Source: Microbacterium resistens NBRC 103078 (GTDB lineage Bacteria > Actinomycetota > Actinomycetes > Actinomycetales > Microbacteriaceae). From it: a DNA stretch of 49,125 nucleotides. The DNA lies in assembly GCF_001552355.1 (NCBI RefSeq), contig NZ_BCRA01000039.1:1-49125 (forward strand). Reading direction: 5' to 3'. Positions 16,626 through 24,844 of the stretch are shown piece after piece. Numbering within the stretch: the first letter of the stretch is position 1; the number at the start of each line of letters is the position of its first letter. Under the pieces are notes generated by a model. The model did no database searches and was not told where the DNA came from. It was given only the letters and a program-made list of their open reading frames with translations. A program made the translations under genes and the position numbers.

Positions 16626-16890
16626 GAGCAGGTACCCGCCTCGCCTCCGAGCTTCTCCAGCACCTCGACCGCACCGATGTCGAGCCCTTCGCTGTGATGG
16701 GCGTGTAGCAGTCGCTCCAGGATCTCTTCTCCCCGACCATGAGCAGCACCCATCCGGACCAGTCGATGCGCGTCGAAGGAGTTGACGGGTCGCGCCGTGC
16801 GCAGGTCGAGGCGGAGCCCCTCTTCGGCCCCCATCGACTGGATGTGCCACGCTCGGGCGGCGGCTTGCTCCGGGCTGCTCTGATGCTGCG
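16619..16890 (-). pseudogene. C-terminal fragment of a DsbA-family (FrnE-like) protein
   Basis: The last ~85 codons of this frame match the C-terminal half of FrnE-type DsbA oxidoreductases: QSMGAEEGLRLDLRTARP, NSFDAHRLVRMGAAHGRGEE, ILERLLHAHHSEGLDIG. The N-terminal thioredoxin half with the CXXC site is absent; upstream the frame continues into unrelated sequence. The 3' end is also lost: the frame stops within the -10 of the orphan SoxR promoter. Both ends are therefore junctions. FrnE-type proteins are thiol/redox enzymes, which suits a SoxR-related island, but this piece cannot be functional. Confidence 0.7.
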
Positions 16891-17400
16891 CGACCGGAAC
16901 CTCGGGGCAGCGGACGCCTGGGCTGCCGCCGACGCTCTCCGGCAGGCCGCACAGCAGGTCAGTGCCGCTGAGCGGGCACTCGATCAGGCGTCCGGGCACC
17001 TGGGCCGGATCGCCTGGCAGCCACCCGAGCGGCAATGGGTGACCGTGGTGTTCCTGCACGGAGAAGACGCCGACGGGGTGCTCGATCCCATCGACCGCGA
17101 CGGCACCGACGCGGCGATCGAACAGCTGCGCGGCTTCGACTCCGGCGACGAGACCACCCGTGCGGCGCTCGCGAAGGAGGACGCCTACGACGTGCCGCCC
17201 ACGGACGCGAACACCCGGATGGTGACCGAAGTCGAGTACGCGCTGACGTACAGCCCGACATTCGGATACGTCGTGCTCTACCGTGCATACACCCCGTCGC
17301 CCGCCACCACGACGGCGGAGGGCGACGGGCCTGCCGGGGACGCGGAGGCGGCGCGGCGGGCGCTCGATGAGCGCCGGAGGCGGGTGCGCGGCGACGGGTC
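16883..17400 (+). pseudogene. Mobile-element ORF remnant (mobilisation-associated hypothetical)
   Basis: This frame encodes a helical stretch (AADALRQAAQQVSAAERALD, ASGHLGRIAW) followed by a compact domain (WVTVVFLHGEDADGVLD, DGTDAAIEQLRGFDSGDETT, VEYALTYSPTFGYVVLYRAY). I recall both as small proteins next to relaxase genes of actinobacterial conjugative elements, though I cannot name a family. The 5' side runs antisense through the frnE fragment and the 3' side runs, without a stop, antisense through the broken arsN, so neither end is native. I read it as a fragment trapped between two deletion junctions. Confidence 0.5.
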
Positions 17401-17746
17401 ATGCGTCCAGACGCCGGCGCGGTCGGCGTGGCCGATGAACGCGCGAGGAGCAATGTGCCGACACCGTGTCCTGCGGCGTCGGGTGGATGTAGATCGAGTG
17501 CTCGACCACCCCGCGGTACACCTCACGCGCCGAGACGGGACCGGCGGCGGCCCACCCCATGACGTGACCGTCCGCGTCGTCGGTGACGAGCGAGAGCCCC
17601 GGGCGCTTGCCTGCGGCGAAGGCCTCCCAGCTCGCGGCCGGGTGAGGTTCGAAGGTGGCGTGCCCGGTGGCGATCCCGGCACGGTATATCGCCCTGACGG
17701 CGGGCCAGTCGGCGTCCGTCATTGGCCGCACCGTCACATCGACCAT
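17399..17746 (-). pseudogene. Truncated, frameshifted GNAT acetyltransferase (ArsN-like)
   Basis: The N-terminal half is intact: VTVRPMTDADWPAVRAIYRA, GIATGHATFEP, VYRGVVEHSIYIHP, typical of ArsN/phosphinothricin-type GNAT enzymes. After IYIHP the acetyl-CoA loop region is out of frame (RAFIGHADRAGVWT appears in the next frame) and the sequence then ends at a junction near 17400. About 60 C-terminal residues are missing. The ATG overlaps the arsR stop (ATGA), so it was the second gene of an arsR-arsN operon. Confidence 0.75.
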
Positions 17747-18099
17747 CAGGCAATGAGCGTCCGGGCGGCGTCGGCGAGGGTGCCGGTCGTCGGCTGGTAG
17801 TACGCCCACTTGCCGCGCTGCTCCCGGGTCACGAGGCCCGCCTCGACGAGAAGCTTCATGTGGTGCGAGACGGTCGGCTGCGACAGTCCGACGGGTTCGG
17901 TGAGATCACACACGCACATCTCGCCGTCCGCGCTCGCGGTGATCAGGGACAGCAGCTTGACGCGGGCCGGGTCCCCGAGTGCCTTGAACACTTTCGCGAG
18001 TCCATGCGCGGTCGCATCGTCCACCATCGCCTCGGTCGCGGGATTACAGCACGCGGCCCCCGCGGGAGCGGTGTCAACGGTCACGGGGAGGCTGGTCAT
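17746..18099 (-). CDS. arsR: ArsR-family metalloregulator
   Basis: 117 aa winged-helix repressor. The core reads LAKVFKALGDPARVKLLSLI, CVCDLTEPVGLSQPTVSHHM (recognition helix), LVEAGLVTREQRGKWAYY. Candidate As(III)/Sb(III) thiolates are Cys62 and Cys64 in the alpha3 CVCDL motif and the N-terminal pair Cys17-Cys18, the arrangement of actinobacterial arsenic sensors. It should repress the divergent arsO and its own operon through the inverted repeat at 18112-18143. No arsenite pump or arsenate reductase remains in the window. Confidence 0.92.
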   Translation of the reverse strand: MTSLPVTVDTAPAGAACCNPATEAMVDDATAHGLAKVFKALGDPARVKLLSLITASADGEMCVCDLTEPVGLSQPTVSHHMKLLVEAGLVTREQRGKWAYYQPTTGTLADAARTLIA

Positions 18100-18111
18100 G
18101 CTCCTATTCTG

Positions 18112-18160
18112 CCTGACGTATTGACGGTTGTCGATACGTCAGGCAGGCTGTGACGTATCG
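18112..18160. promoter_or_regulatory. ArsR operator between arsR and arsO
   Basis: A near-perfect 14-bp inverted repeat, CCTGACGTATTGAC (18112-18125) and GTCGATACGTCAGG (18130-18143), with one mismatch and a 4-bp centre. A further half-site, TGACGTATCGA (18150-18160), lies on the arsO side. The size and position fit an ArsR dimer site controlling both divergent genes. Confidence 0.8.
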
Positions 18161-18186
18161 AAGAACTTCAATGTGTGGAGGTTGGA

Positions 18187-19509
18187 ATGGAACCCGTTGT
18201 CGTGATCGGAGCCGGCCCGCAGGGGCTCGCCGCCGCTGCTCACCTGGTGGAGCGGGGCCTGGAACCGGTGGTCCTGGAAGCGGGTGCGGGTCCGGCGTCG
18301 GCGGTCGCGGAGTGGGGGCATGTGCGGCTCTTCTCGCCGTGGTCGGAACTGACCGACGCGGCCGCCCGTCGCTTGCTGGAGCCGGCCGGATGGGTGGCGC
18401 CGGAGAAGGGGTACCCGACGGGTGCGCAGTGGATCGACGGGTATCTCGCCCCGCTCGCCGATGCGCTCGGTGACCGGGTCCGGTATGGGGCGCGCGCCGT
18501 CGGTGTGGGGCGGAAGGGCCGTGATCTCTCGGTCGATGCCGGCCGGGCGGAGCAGCCTTTTGTCGTCCACGTGCAGCATGCGGACGGGCGGGAGGAGCGG
18601 ATCGAGGCGCGTGCGGTGATCGATGCGTCCGGGACTTGGCGCACCCCCAGCCCCGCCGGTGCCGACGGCCTGCCCGCTTTGGGTGAGCGTGCCGCCACGG
18701 ACGCCGGGTTCGTCGACTACCGGATGCCGACCGTTGAGGATGTCACCGAACTCGCCGGTCAGCATGTGGTCGTGGTCGGGAACGGGCATTCGGCCGCGAC
18801 GACGATCTGCGTGCTCGCGCGGGTGGCGAAGCGTGACAACGGGTTGCGGGTCTCGTGGGTGCTGCGCCGCGGCACCGTCGGGAACACCTTCGGTGGCGGG
18901 AGCGCCGATGAGTTGCCCGAACGTGGAGCCCTTGGGCAGCGGGCGAAGCAGGCCGTCGAATCCGGGCTCGTGGATCTCGTGACCGGGTTCCGCACCGAAC
19001 AGATCCTCCTCGAGAACGATCACGCGGTCCTGGTCGCCGAGGATGGGCGACGCTTGGACCCGGCCGCGAAGGTGTTCGTGGCGACCGGGTTTCGCCCAGA
19101 CCTCTCGTTCCTCTCGGAGATCCGCCTCGACCTGGACCTGCGACTGCAGGCACCCGCGAAGGTCGCTGACGAGGTCGACCCGAACCTGCACTCCTGCGGC
19201 TCGGTCCGCGCGACCGGGGCTGCGGATCTCGCGCACCCGGAGCCGGGATTCTTCATCGTAGGCGCGAAGTCCTACGGGCGTGCGCCGACGTTCCTCGCGC
19301 TGACCGGGTTCGAGCAGGTGCGCTCCGTGGTCGCGGAGATCGCCGGCGACCGCGAGGCCGCAGCCCGCGTGGATCTCGTGCTGCCGGATACAGGCGTGTG
19401 TGGCGGGTCCGGCCTGTTCGACGCCCCGGATGACGCGGGCACCGCTGGGTCGTGCTGCGCCCCGGCCTCGCAACTCATCCAGCTCGGCACCGCACCCGCA
19501 GTCCGGTAG
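18187..19509 (+). CDS. arsO: Arsenic-cluster flavin-dependent oxidoreductase (ArsO-type)
   Basis: 440 aa. The FAD site VVVIGAGPQGLAAAAHL is at the N-terminus and a second Rossmann motif, HVVVVGNGHSAATTICVLA, binds NAD(P)H, as in flavin monooxygenase-like enzymes. ATGFRPDLSFLSEI is the conserved C-terminal motif. The tail carries cysteines (GVCGGSGL and SCCAPAS) plausible for metalloid binding. This protein type recurs next to ArsR in actinobacterial ars operons and is called ArsO. ATG 18187 has GGAGG 5 bp upstream and is preferred over GTG 18175. The gene is complete, unlike its neighbours, and ends at a strong hairpin. Confidence 0.82.
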   Translation: MEPVVVIGAGPQGLAAAAHLVERGLEPVVLEAGAGPASAVAEWGHVRLFSPWSELTDAAARRLLEPAGWVAPEKGYPTGAQWIDGYLAPLADALGDRVRYGARAVGVGRKGRDLSVDAGRAEQPFVVHVQHADGREERIEARAVIDASGTWRTPSPAGADGLPALGERAATDAGFVDYRMPTVEDVTELAGQHVVVVGNGHSAATTICVLARVAKRDNGLRVSWVLRRGTVGNTFGGGSADELPERGALGQRAKQAVESGLVDLVTGFRTEQILLENDHAVLVAEDGRRLDPAAKVFVATGFRPDLSFLSEIRLDLDLRLQAPAKVADEVDPNLHSCGSVRATGAADLAHPEPGFFIVGAKSYGRAPTFLALTGFEQVRSVVAEIAGDREAAARVDLVLPDTGVCGGSGLFDAPDDAGTAGSCCAPASQLIQLGTAPAVR

Positions 19510-19524
19510 AACACGGCAACAGCA

Positions 19525-19563
19525 GGGAGGGGTGGGAACCAAACGGTCCCACCCACCCCTCCC
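19525..19563 (+). terminator. Terminator after arsO
   Basis: GGGAGGGGTGGG (19525-19536) pairs exactly with CCCACCCCTCCC (19552-19563). It starts 16 bp after the arsO stop. No T tract is present. Confidence 0.7.
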
Positions 19564-19589
19564 TCGCATGCCAGCGCGATGGCGCTGAG

Positions 19590-20219
19590 TTTCAGGCGAG
19601 GAGTTCCGCGGCGTCGGCACCAACGTGCAAGCCCGCGCCATCGCGTTATATCACCTGGACTGTCCGTGGCGGCCCAGCGACATCGTGGGCGCACGACTCC
19701 GACCTGAAGTGGGCGCCCCGGTACGCTTCCCGCGACTACGGCGTCATCGGCCAGATCAGCAGCTTCGACGTCGCCGTGTCCACCAGTCCGGCACTGGGCG
19801 CTGGTGAGCCGGTGGTGCGCATTCGGCTCGACGGAGTGCCACGCAGCGGCTTCGTCATGACCCGGCAGGCGTTCCTCGACGGCGGTGTCGGTCTGATTCA
19901 GCGCATCGAGAATCGCACCTCGGGCATCCCCTCGCTCCTCGAGCACGCCCGCACCGATCTCGCCAGCGCCGAGACCGAGCGTGACGACGCCGCCCAGCGC
20001 ATCGGCCAGCCGTTCCGCCACACCCAGGCCTCGGCGGACGTGGAGAAAAATCTCGTCCGGACCGAGACCCAGCTCGCCGCGATGCAAGAAGACAGCGACC
20101 CGGCAGCACAGGCCGACACCGCCCCGGAGAGTCCTCGATCAAGCGGGCTGAACGTGGAGATCGTGCGAGCGCACCGGCCCGCGCTCGGGTACGCCCGAAC
20201 CCGGAGCGCAGCCCCATAA
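19590..20219 (+). pseudogene. C-terminal remnant of a conjugative-element DEAD/DEAH helicase (copy A)
   Basis: Two frame-separated pieces are recognisable. NVQARAIALYHLDCPWRPSD (about 19620-19690) is the helicase motif VI region of the very large helicase/methylase-like proteins of actinobacterial ICEs. ISSFDVAVSTSPALG, IRLDGVPRSGFVMTRQAFLD and RIGQPFRHTQASADVEKNLV (19750-20100) are its C-terminal domain. A deletion/frameshift joins them, and more than 1,000 N-terminal codons are missing. The last 50 bases and the DNA after them recur at 26893-27012. It is a relic of the integrative element backbone. Confidence 0.72.
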
Positions 20220-20287
20220 CCAGCGGGCCGGTTCCTCCCCGCAGCCGTGGACGCGGGAGTCGTCCGCGCGAGGCTTCTAAGCCTCGC
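20169..20287 (+). repeat. Copy A of a ~119-bp dispersed repeat (helicase 3' end)
   Basis: By eye about 80% identical to 26893-27012, with the shared blocks GAACCCGGARCGCAGCCCC and CGCAGCCGTGGA-GCGGGAG and only one- or two-base indels. The two copies bracket 6.6 kb of cargo. Confidence 0.6.
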
Positions 20288-20779
20288 CATGTTCGATCGT
20301 CATCGCGCGGATGCTGCGGGCAACGAGAGTGGGGTTGCTGAAAGGGAGCGTGTGGCCCGCGTCTGGGTCGACCTCGAGGGTGCTCCGTGGGTTGGCGGCG
20401 TGCAATAGTCGTGCGGACCGCTGAACAGGGCGCGGCTCGCGACCGCCAGCGAGCACAATGGCGGCCCCGGTGAAACGTTCCCACCCAGATGGAGGCGCGA
20501 ATGCGCCGTTCGCGGCGACAACGGTGAGCAAGGTCGTCTTCGAGATGGACTCGGAGGTTCGAAGATAGTCGGGCACGAGCGTGGGTGGCACACCGAGCGC
20601 TCTCGCTTGCGCATTTGCAAACCGCTCGCTCTTCGCAAGCCCCGCGGTCGATGAGAGCAGTACTCGCGTGAGACCGGGAGCCCAGGCTCCCACATCCAGC
20701 CCGCGACACCACCACCGTGCAGCAGGACAACGGTGCGCGGTCGCTCTGGGTGGTACTCCGCAACAAACACGTGCGTCAC
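20277..20779 (-). pseudogene. Alpha/beta hydrolase with internal deletion
   Basis: The N-terminus VFVAEYHPERPRTVVLLHGG GVAGWMWEP (GTG 20779, overlapping the upstream hydrolase stop as GTGA) is a normal alpha/beta-hydrolase start with the oxyanion HGGG. It then changes frame and jumps to a late part of the fold (GLTRVLLSSTAGLAKSERFA, ERFTGAAIVLAGGREPRPVQ, EVDPDAGHTLPFSNPTLVAR) with the catalytic-His region. The middle, including the GxSxG nucleophile, is missing, so it cannot be active. The overlap shows that it was once co-translated with the intact hydrolase upstream. Confidence 0.75.
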
Positions 20780-21600
20780 CCCTCGCCGCTCACAAGCTGC
20801 GGATGCCACTGACCGAGAATCTCGAAGAGGGTCACCGTGCTTTGGGCGGGTGCGTCCCACGTGACAATATGCCCGGCATTCGCAACGACGTGCTCTGCGA
20901 CACCCTCAGCCGCAGCCCAGGTGCCCATTGCCTGCGAAATATTGCCCGTCTGATCGTCGCTGCCGCGCATGAGCCCAATCGGGACTGGCGAGCGATACGC
21001 AGGGTCAGGTGCTATGAACGATGAAGTCGCGCGCCACACGTCAAGAAATGTCTTCTTGGGCATTCGGCCAAAAGTCTCTGTTGCTCGCTCAATCGCCGCC
21101 GGTGTCACGGCCGATGCCTTCGCCATGAGACCCGGCAAATTACGCGCCGGAATGAGTGCGAGCGAGGGTGCCGCAAGCCCGAGCAAGAATCGCGACGTGG
21201 CCGAAAGCGGCCCGGCGTTCCACGCGGAGTCAACGATCACGACGCCGCTCGCTCGGCTCGAATGCATTCGAGCAGATGCTTGCGCGATGTTGCCACCGAG
21301 CGAGTGGCCGACGAGAACGGGATCCGATACTTGCGTTTCATCGAGCAACGCCGCAAGGTCGTCAAGTGCATCTTCGGCCGTGAATCGCGTGCCCGGGGCG
21401 AGTGTGGACTGCCCGTGCGCGCGAAGATCCCACTGCACAATGCGCGCGCCAGCCGCCACGAGCGCGTCGGCTTGATCGTCGAACATCACGTGATCGAGAC
21501 CCGCACCATGGAGGAAAACGACCGTCGGCGACCCCCGACCGGAATCGCGATAAGCAATGCGCGCGGTCGGGCGCTGCAGCACGCGGTCAAGTGTCACCAT
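20776..21600 (-). CDS. Alpha/beta hydrolase
   Basis: 274 aa complete alpha/beta hydrolase. VVFLHGAGLDHVMF supplies the oxyanion hole, VGHSLGG the nucleophile elbow (Ser100), LMRGSDDQTG the acid region and NAGHIVTWDAP the catalytic His. It could be an esterase, lactonase, epoxide hydrolase or haloperoxidase-like enzyme; sequence alone does not decide. It lies in a leftward series LysE > MarR-like > hydrolase > broken hydrolase, with gaps of ~70 and ~120 bp. Third-position GC is lower than in genes outside the island. Confidence 0.87.
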   Translation of the reverse strand: MVTLDRVLQRPTARIAYRDSGRGSPTVVFLHGAGLDHVMFDDQADALVAAGARIVQWDLRAHGQSTLAPGTRFTAEDALDDLAALLDETQVSDPVLVGHSLGGNIAQASARMHSSRASGVVIVDSAWNAGPLSATSRFLLGLAAPSLALIPARNLPGLMAKASAVTPAAIERATETFGRMPKKTFLDVWRATSSFIAPDPAYRSPVPIGLMRGSDDQTGNISQAMGTWAAAEGVAEHVVANAGHIVTWDAPAQSTVTLFEILGQWHPQLVSGEG

Positions 21601-21667
21601 GTCTCGACGCTACCGATCATTTGCGCCTCGCGAAGTGCGTTGCCACCCGGCATTGCCACGGGTGCTA

Positions 21668-22087
21668 TCACGACTGGACCCTGACAAGCGCCTCGGCGCG
21701 TTCACGCAAGGTGGCCAAGACACGGCGTGTTGCTGCGTCATCCGACTCGCTGATGCCCTCGACGAGTGAAGCCGTCGCCGCGCCGACGGCGCGGCGGGCG
21801 GCAACCAACGCCTCGAGGCCGTCGTCGCTCAGTTGCGTCTCACCCACGACCAAACCGCGATCACGTAACGCTGCCTCGATGGGTTCGATCTCTGTCTTGA
21901 GCGCGCGGGCGGTTTCGTCACGCCACTGCCCACTCGAAGCATCCGTGCCGGCTGCGCTCACGGCGTTGAGCACGACCCACTCGGCGTAACTCGCGATCAC
22001 CGTCGAAGCGAGGGTCGTGAGCAGCAGTGCGCGAAGCGCATTTTCGGTGGCCCCGATGACGGCGGGGATTGAGGGTTGCGTAGTCAT
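21668..22087 (-). CDS. MarR-like winged-helix protein, divergent
   Basis: 139 aa. The N-terminal helix pair (ALRALLLTTLASTVIASYAE WVVLNAVSAAG), a wing-like segment (RDRGLVVGETQLSDDGLEAL) and a C-terminal helix (TRRVLATLRERAEALV) follow the MarR layout, including the typical 'RVLxTxxERAxAL' dimerisation helix. It has no other close feature I recognise. AAAGGATC precedes the ATG. Beside LysE and hydrolase genes it may regulate this small cluster. I am fairly sure it is a real gene, less sure of the family. Confidence 0.6.
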   Translation of the reverse strand: MTTQPSIPAVIGATENALRALLLTTLASTVIASYAEWVVLNAVSAAGTDASSGQWRDETARALKTEIEPIEAALRDRGLVVGETQLSDDGLEALVAARRAVGAATASLVEGISESDDAATRRVLATLRERAEALVRVQS

Positions 22088-22207
22088 GGTGATCCTTTCG
22101 GGGGCGGAAGACTGGCTGGTTTCGCAGCGAGTTGGCCGGCGACCATTGCCGCGAGTGCGAGCCCAAACCCCCCGAGCTCGCCTCGGTGCGCGTGCGCTCG
22201 AGCGTGC

Positions 22208-22864
22208 TCATGAGGCCGCCCCCGCACTCACGGGAGCGTGTGAATCGAGCAGCAGATGTACGCCGATTCCTGCGAGTGCCCCGCCGACCACGCGACGTTG
22301 CCACACGGCCCAGCGCGGTCGACGTTGCAACAGGAGCGCGATCGAGCCGGCGCTCAAGATGAACGCACTGTTGACGACAATGCTGGCCACGATCTGGACG
22401 CCCCCGAGCACGAAGCCCTGCGCGACAACATTGCCCCGCGCCGGGTCGATGAACTGCGGGATGAGGGCCGCGTACAAGATGACAGCTTTGGGGTTGAGCA
22501 GGTTGGTTGCGAGCCCCATACCGAAGAGGCGACGCTTCGAATCGCGCGGAATCTGTGCGGGTTCGAAGAGCCCTGCACTGCCGCGAAGCACGGTCCACGC
22601 CAGATACAGCAGGTAGAGCGCACCCGCAATCTTGATGATTGTGTACAGCCACGGCACGACCGTGAAGACAACCGCGAGGCCGAGGTTCGCCGCTGTCATG
22701 TAGATGGCGAAACCCAGCGCAGTGCCGCAGAGCGAGACGAACCCCGCGAGCGTTCCTTGCGAGAGTGTGCGCGACACCAGATAGATCATGTTCGGCCCCG
22801 GCGTCAGCGCCATGCCGAACGCCACGATCGCGATGCCAAGAATTGCGGATGCTTCGGGCATCAT
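22208..22864 (-). CDS. LysE/RhtB-family exporter
   Basis: 218 aa with six hydrophobic segments. The N-terminal signature MALTPGPNMIYLVSRTLSQG and the loop GMGLATNLLNPKAVILYAAL are diagnostic of LysE/RhtB amino-acid or metabolite exporters. The first ATG of a pair overlaps the stop of the upstream MFS gene (ATGA), so it is co-transcribed from the SoxR-type promoter at 24335-24365. A role in exporting the same or a related compound is inferred. Confidence 0.9.
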   Translation of the reverse strand: MMPEASAILGIAIVAFGMALTPGPNMIYLVSRTLSQGTLAGFVSLCGTALGFAIYMTAANLGLAVVFTVVPWLYTIIKIAGALYLLYLAWTVLRGSAGLFEPAQIPRDSKRRLFGMGLATNLLNPKAVILYAALIPQFIDPARGNVVAQGFVLGGVQIVASIVVNSAFILSAGSIALLLQRRPRWAVWQRRVVGGALAGIGVHLLLDSHAPVSAGAAS

Positions 22865-24261
22865 GCCTCGATTCCGCGGCCCGCGCGGCGTGAGAAGATC
22901 GTGCCCGCAATCGCGATGACCGCGAATGTGAACATGAGTGTGCGGGCCGCGTGCACCATGTCGGGCAGGGCGAAGTTCACGATCATGCCGGCGAGGGTCG
23001 CGCTGAACGCCTGAGCGATGATGAGCACGGTGTTGATCGCGGCGGCCGCCTTCGCGCCTTCGTCCTCATCTCTGGTACTGCCGAGCGCGGCGACCGTGAG
23101 GTGCGGGAAGGCCAGGCCGATGCCGCTGCCCGCGAAGAAGAGCGTCACGAACCACAACACGAGCACGGTCACGGATGGCCCGTTGTGTTGCAGTGCCCCG
23201 TAGGCGGCAAGCCCCAGCCCGATGACAACAGGGCCGACGACAATGAGTGACCGCTGTGCAGCAGCACTCGAAACGTTCGCCGAGAACACCTGCACGATCG
23301 ACCATCCGAACGAAAGCGCAGCGCCGAGCAGCCCGGCAACGAGCGGGCCCATGAGCCCGATCTCCTGCCCGAAGAGCGGCACGAACGCCTCCGTACCGAT
23401 CGCGAAGGCGAAGACGGCGACGGTCAGGTAGACCGCGGCAAGCGGTGAACGTCGGTCGAACGCGACGCGGGGCAGAATGCCTTTCGTGCTGCGCTTCTCG
23501 TAGGCGATGAAGAGCAGAGCAAGGACGACGCCCGCTGCGAAGGCGAGCACGGTGCCCAGGCCGACTGGCAGAACGCTCGCAATTGCGATCGCGATGACAC
23601 CGCTGCCGACGAGGCCGAGCGAAACCCACGGCACGACCTCATCAGAGCGGCCGCGCTCGGTGCGCGGAAGCGCCTTCATAGCGACGAAGCTCAGCAAAAC
23701 TGCGGCGCCGGCGAGGCAGATGAAGTTGAGTCGCCACGCGCCGAACTGTGCGAACAGCCCGCCAACGAGTGGACCAAGGATGTTTCCGACACCCCACATC
23801 GCAGAGACGAGCGCTGCGCCGCGCGCCCAGAGCCGTTCGGGGAGCGCGCGCTGCAGCATGACGTAGCCGAGCCCGGCTAGGAGCCCGCCACCGAGACCCT
23901 GCACAGCGCGACCTGTCAGAAGCACTGGCATTGTCGGGCTCGCAGCACAGATGAGCGAACCGAGCGCAAATGTGCCGAGCGCGATGAGATACGCGCCGAT
24001 CGCGCCCCAGCGCATGAGCACGCGACTGACGAGCATCGAGGTAACGATCGAGGCCAGGAGAAACGCCGTCATGGTCCAGGCGTACAGCTCCATGCCGCCG
24101 ATCTCGCCGACGATCGTGGGCAGGAGGCTCGTGGTGAGGTAGACGTTGCTCGCCTCGATGAGCACGCCACCGGCGAGCACGAGAGCGATGGGCGCGTTGC
24201 GCCCCGTGAGAAGTTCGCGCCACGTTCCCGTGGCGGTCTGTACTGGTGTGCTGTCGGTCAT
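22861..24261 (-). CDS. MFS drug-exporter-type transporter, SoxR-controlled (copy 2)
   Basis: 466 aa, paralogous to the exporter at 12855-14306: NVYLTTSLLPTIVGEIGGME, GRAVQGLGGGLLAGLGYVML, RALPERLWARGAALVSAMWG and GVGNILGPLVGGLFAQFGAW are nearly the same in both. Same ~14-segment topology; proton antiport expected. The ATG 24261 (MTDSTPVQTATGTWRELL) matches the paralogue's start and has TTGGAA upstream; the open frame continues to 24336 without a better start. Transcribed from a SoxR-type promoter, with LysE following in the same operon. Codon usage is less GC-biased than copy 1, so the two copies probably arrived separately. Confidence 0.9.
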   Translation of the reverse strand: MTDSTPVQTATGTWRELLTGRNAPIALVLAGGVLIEASNVYLTTSLLPTIVGEIGGMELYAWTMTAFLLASIVTSMLVSRVLMRWGAIGAYLIALGTFALGSLICAASPTMPVLLTGRAVQGLGGGLLAGLGYVMLQRALPERLWARGAALVSAMWGVGNILGPLVGGLFAQFGAWRLNFICLAGAAVLLSFVAMKALPRTERGRSDEVVPWVSLGLVGSGVIAIAIASVLPVGLGTVLAFAAGVVLALLFIAYEKRSTKGILPRVAFDRRSPLAAVYLTVAVFAFAIGTEAFVPLFGQEIGLMGPLVAGLLGAALSFGWSIVQVFSANVSSAAAQRSLIVVGPVVIGLGLAAYGALQHNGPSVTVLVLWFVTLFFAGSGIGLAFPHLTVAALGSTRDEDEGAKAAAAINTVLIIAQAFSATLAGMIVNFALPDMVHAARTLMFTFAVIAIAGTIFSRRAGRGIEA

Positions 24262-24334
24262 TGCGTTCCAATCGCCGGGTCGGCTAGGGCGGCTCATCGC
24301 TGTCGAGAAGTGCCGCGAGCGGTCGATTGCGGCC

Positions 24335-24365
24335 ACGCTAATACCTCAACTTAACTTGAGGTCAA
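24335..24365 (-). promoter_or_regulatory. SoxR-type promoter of the second MFS exporter operon
   Basis: SoxR box CCTCAACTTAACTTGAGG (24344-24361). On the minus strand, -35 TTGACC (24365-24360) and -10 TAGCGT (24340-24335) are separated by exactly 19 bp. This is the box closest to the E. coli soxS operator in the window. Confidence 0.87.
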
Positions 24366-24382
24366 GTCGAGAGGAGAAGTTC

Positions 24383-24807
24383 GTGGAACCTGAAGACCTG
24401 CTCGCCGCCGGCGAGGTCTCGCCGGGCAGGCACACCTGTTTCAACCCTGCACTTCTGCGAACGGCTCGAGCTCATCTGCTCTACCCGAACGGCAGGAAAC
24501 CAGAGACGCCGCCGCCACATGATCCACCGCGTCTCGTTGATCGTCATCGCAAAGCGCCTCGGGGGTGTCGCTCGATCAGGTCGGCGAAGTCTTCACACGT
24601 CCCCGCTCGACGACACGCCGACACAGGCTGACTGGAAGCGCATCGCCAGACTCTGGCGCGAGGAGACCACCGCACGCCGCAAGCAGCTCGAAAACCTGCA
24701 GCGCGAGCTGACCGGTTGCATCGGCTGCGGTCGTCTCTCCCCTTAGCGCGTGCGGACTCCTCAACACTGACGACGAACTCGCCACTGAGGATCCCCTGCG
24801 CATCTAA
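24383..24807 (+). pseudogene. Decayed second soxR
   Basis: Fragments of a complete SoxR lie in order but in different frames. VEPEDLLAAGEVS starts at the GTG 24383; MIHRVSLIVIAKRLG follows from about 24519; DWKRIARLWREETTARRKQL, ENLQRELTGCIGCG runs to about 24735; ACGLLNTDDELATEDPLRI ends at the TAA 24805-24807. The cluster loop is interrupted by a frameshift after CIGCG and an early TAG, so a full four-Cys site cannot form. The gene is divergent from the second MFS exporter across one SoxR box, the standard soxR-target arrangement, so this pair once formed a self-contained module. Confidence 0.88.
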
Positions 24808-24844
24808 CCCGCGGCGCATCCGGCGATCTCGACCGTTTCACCCC

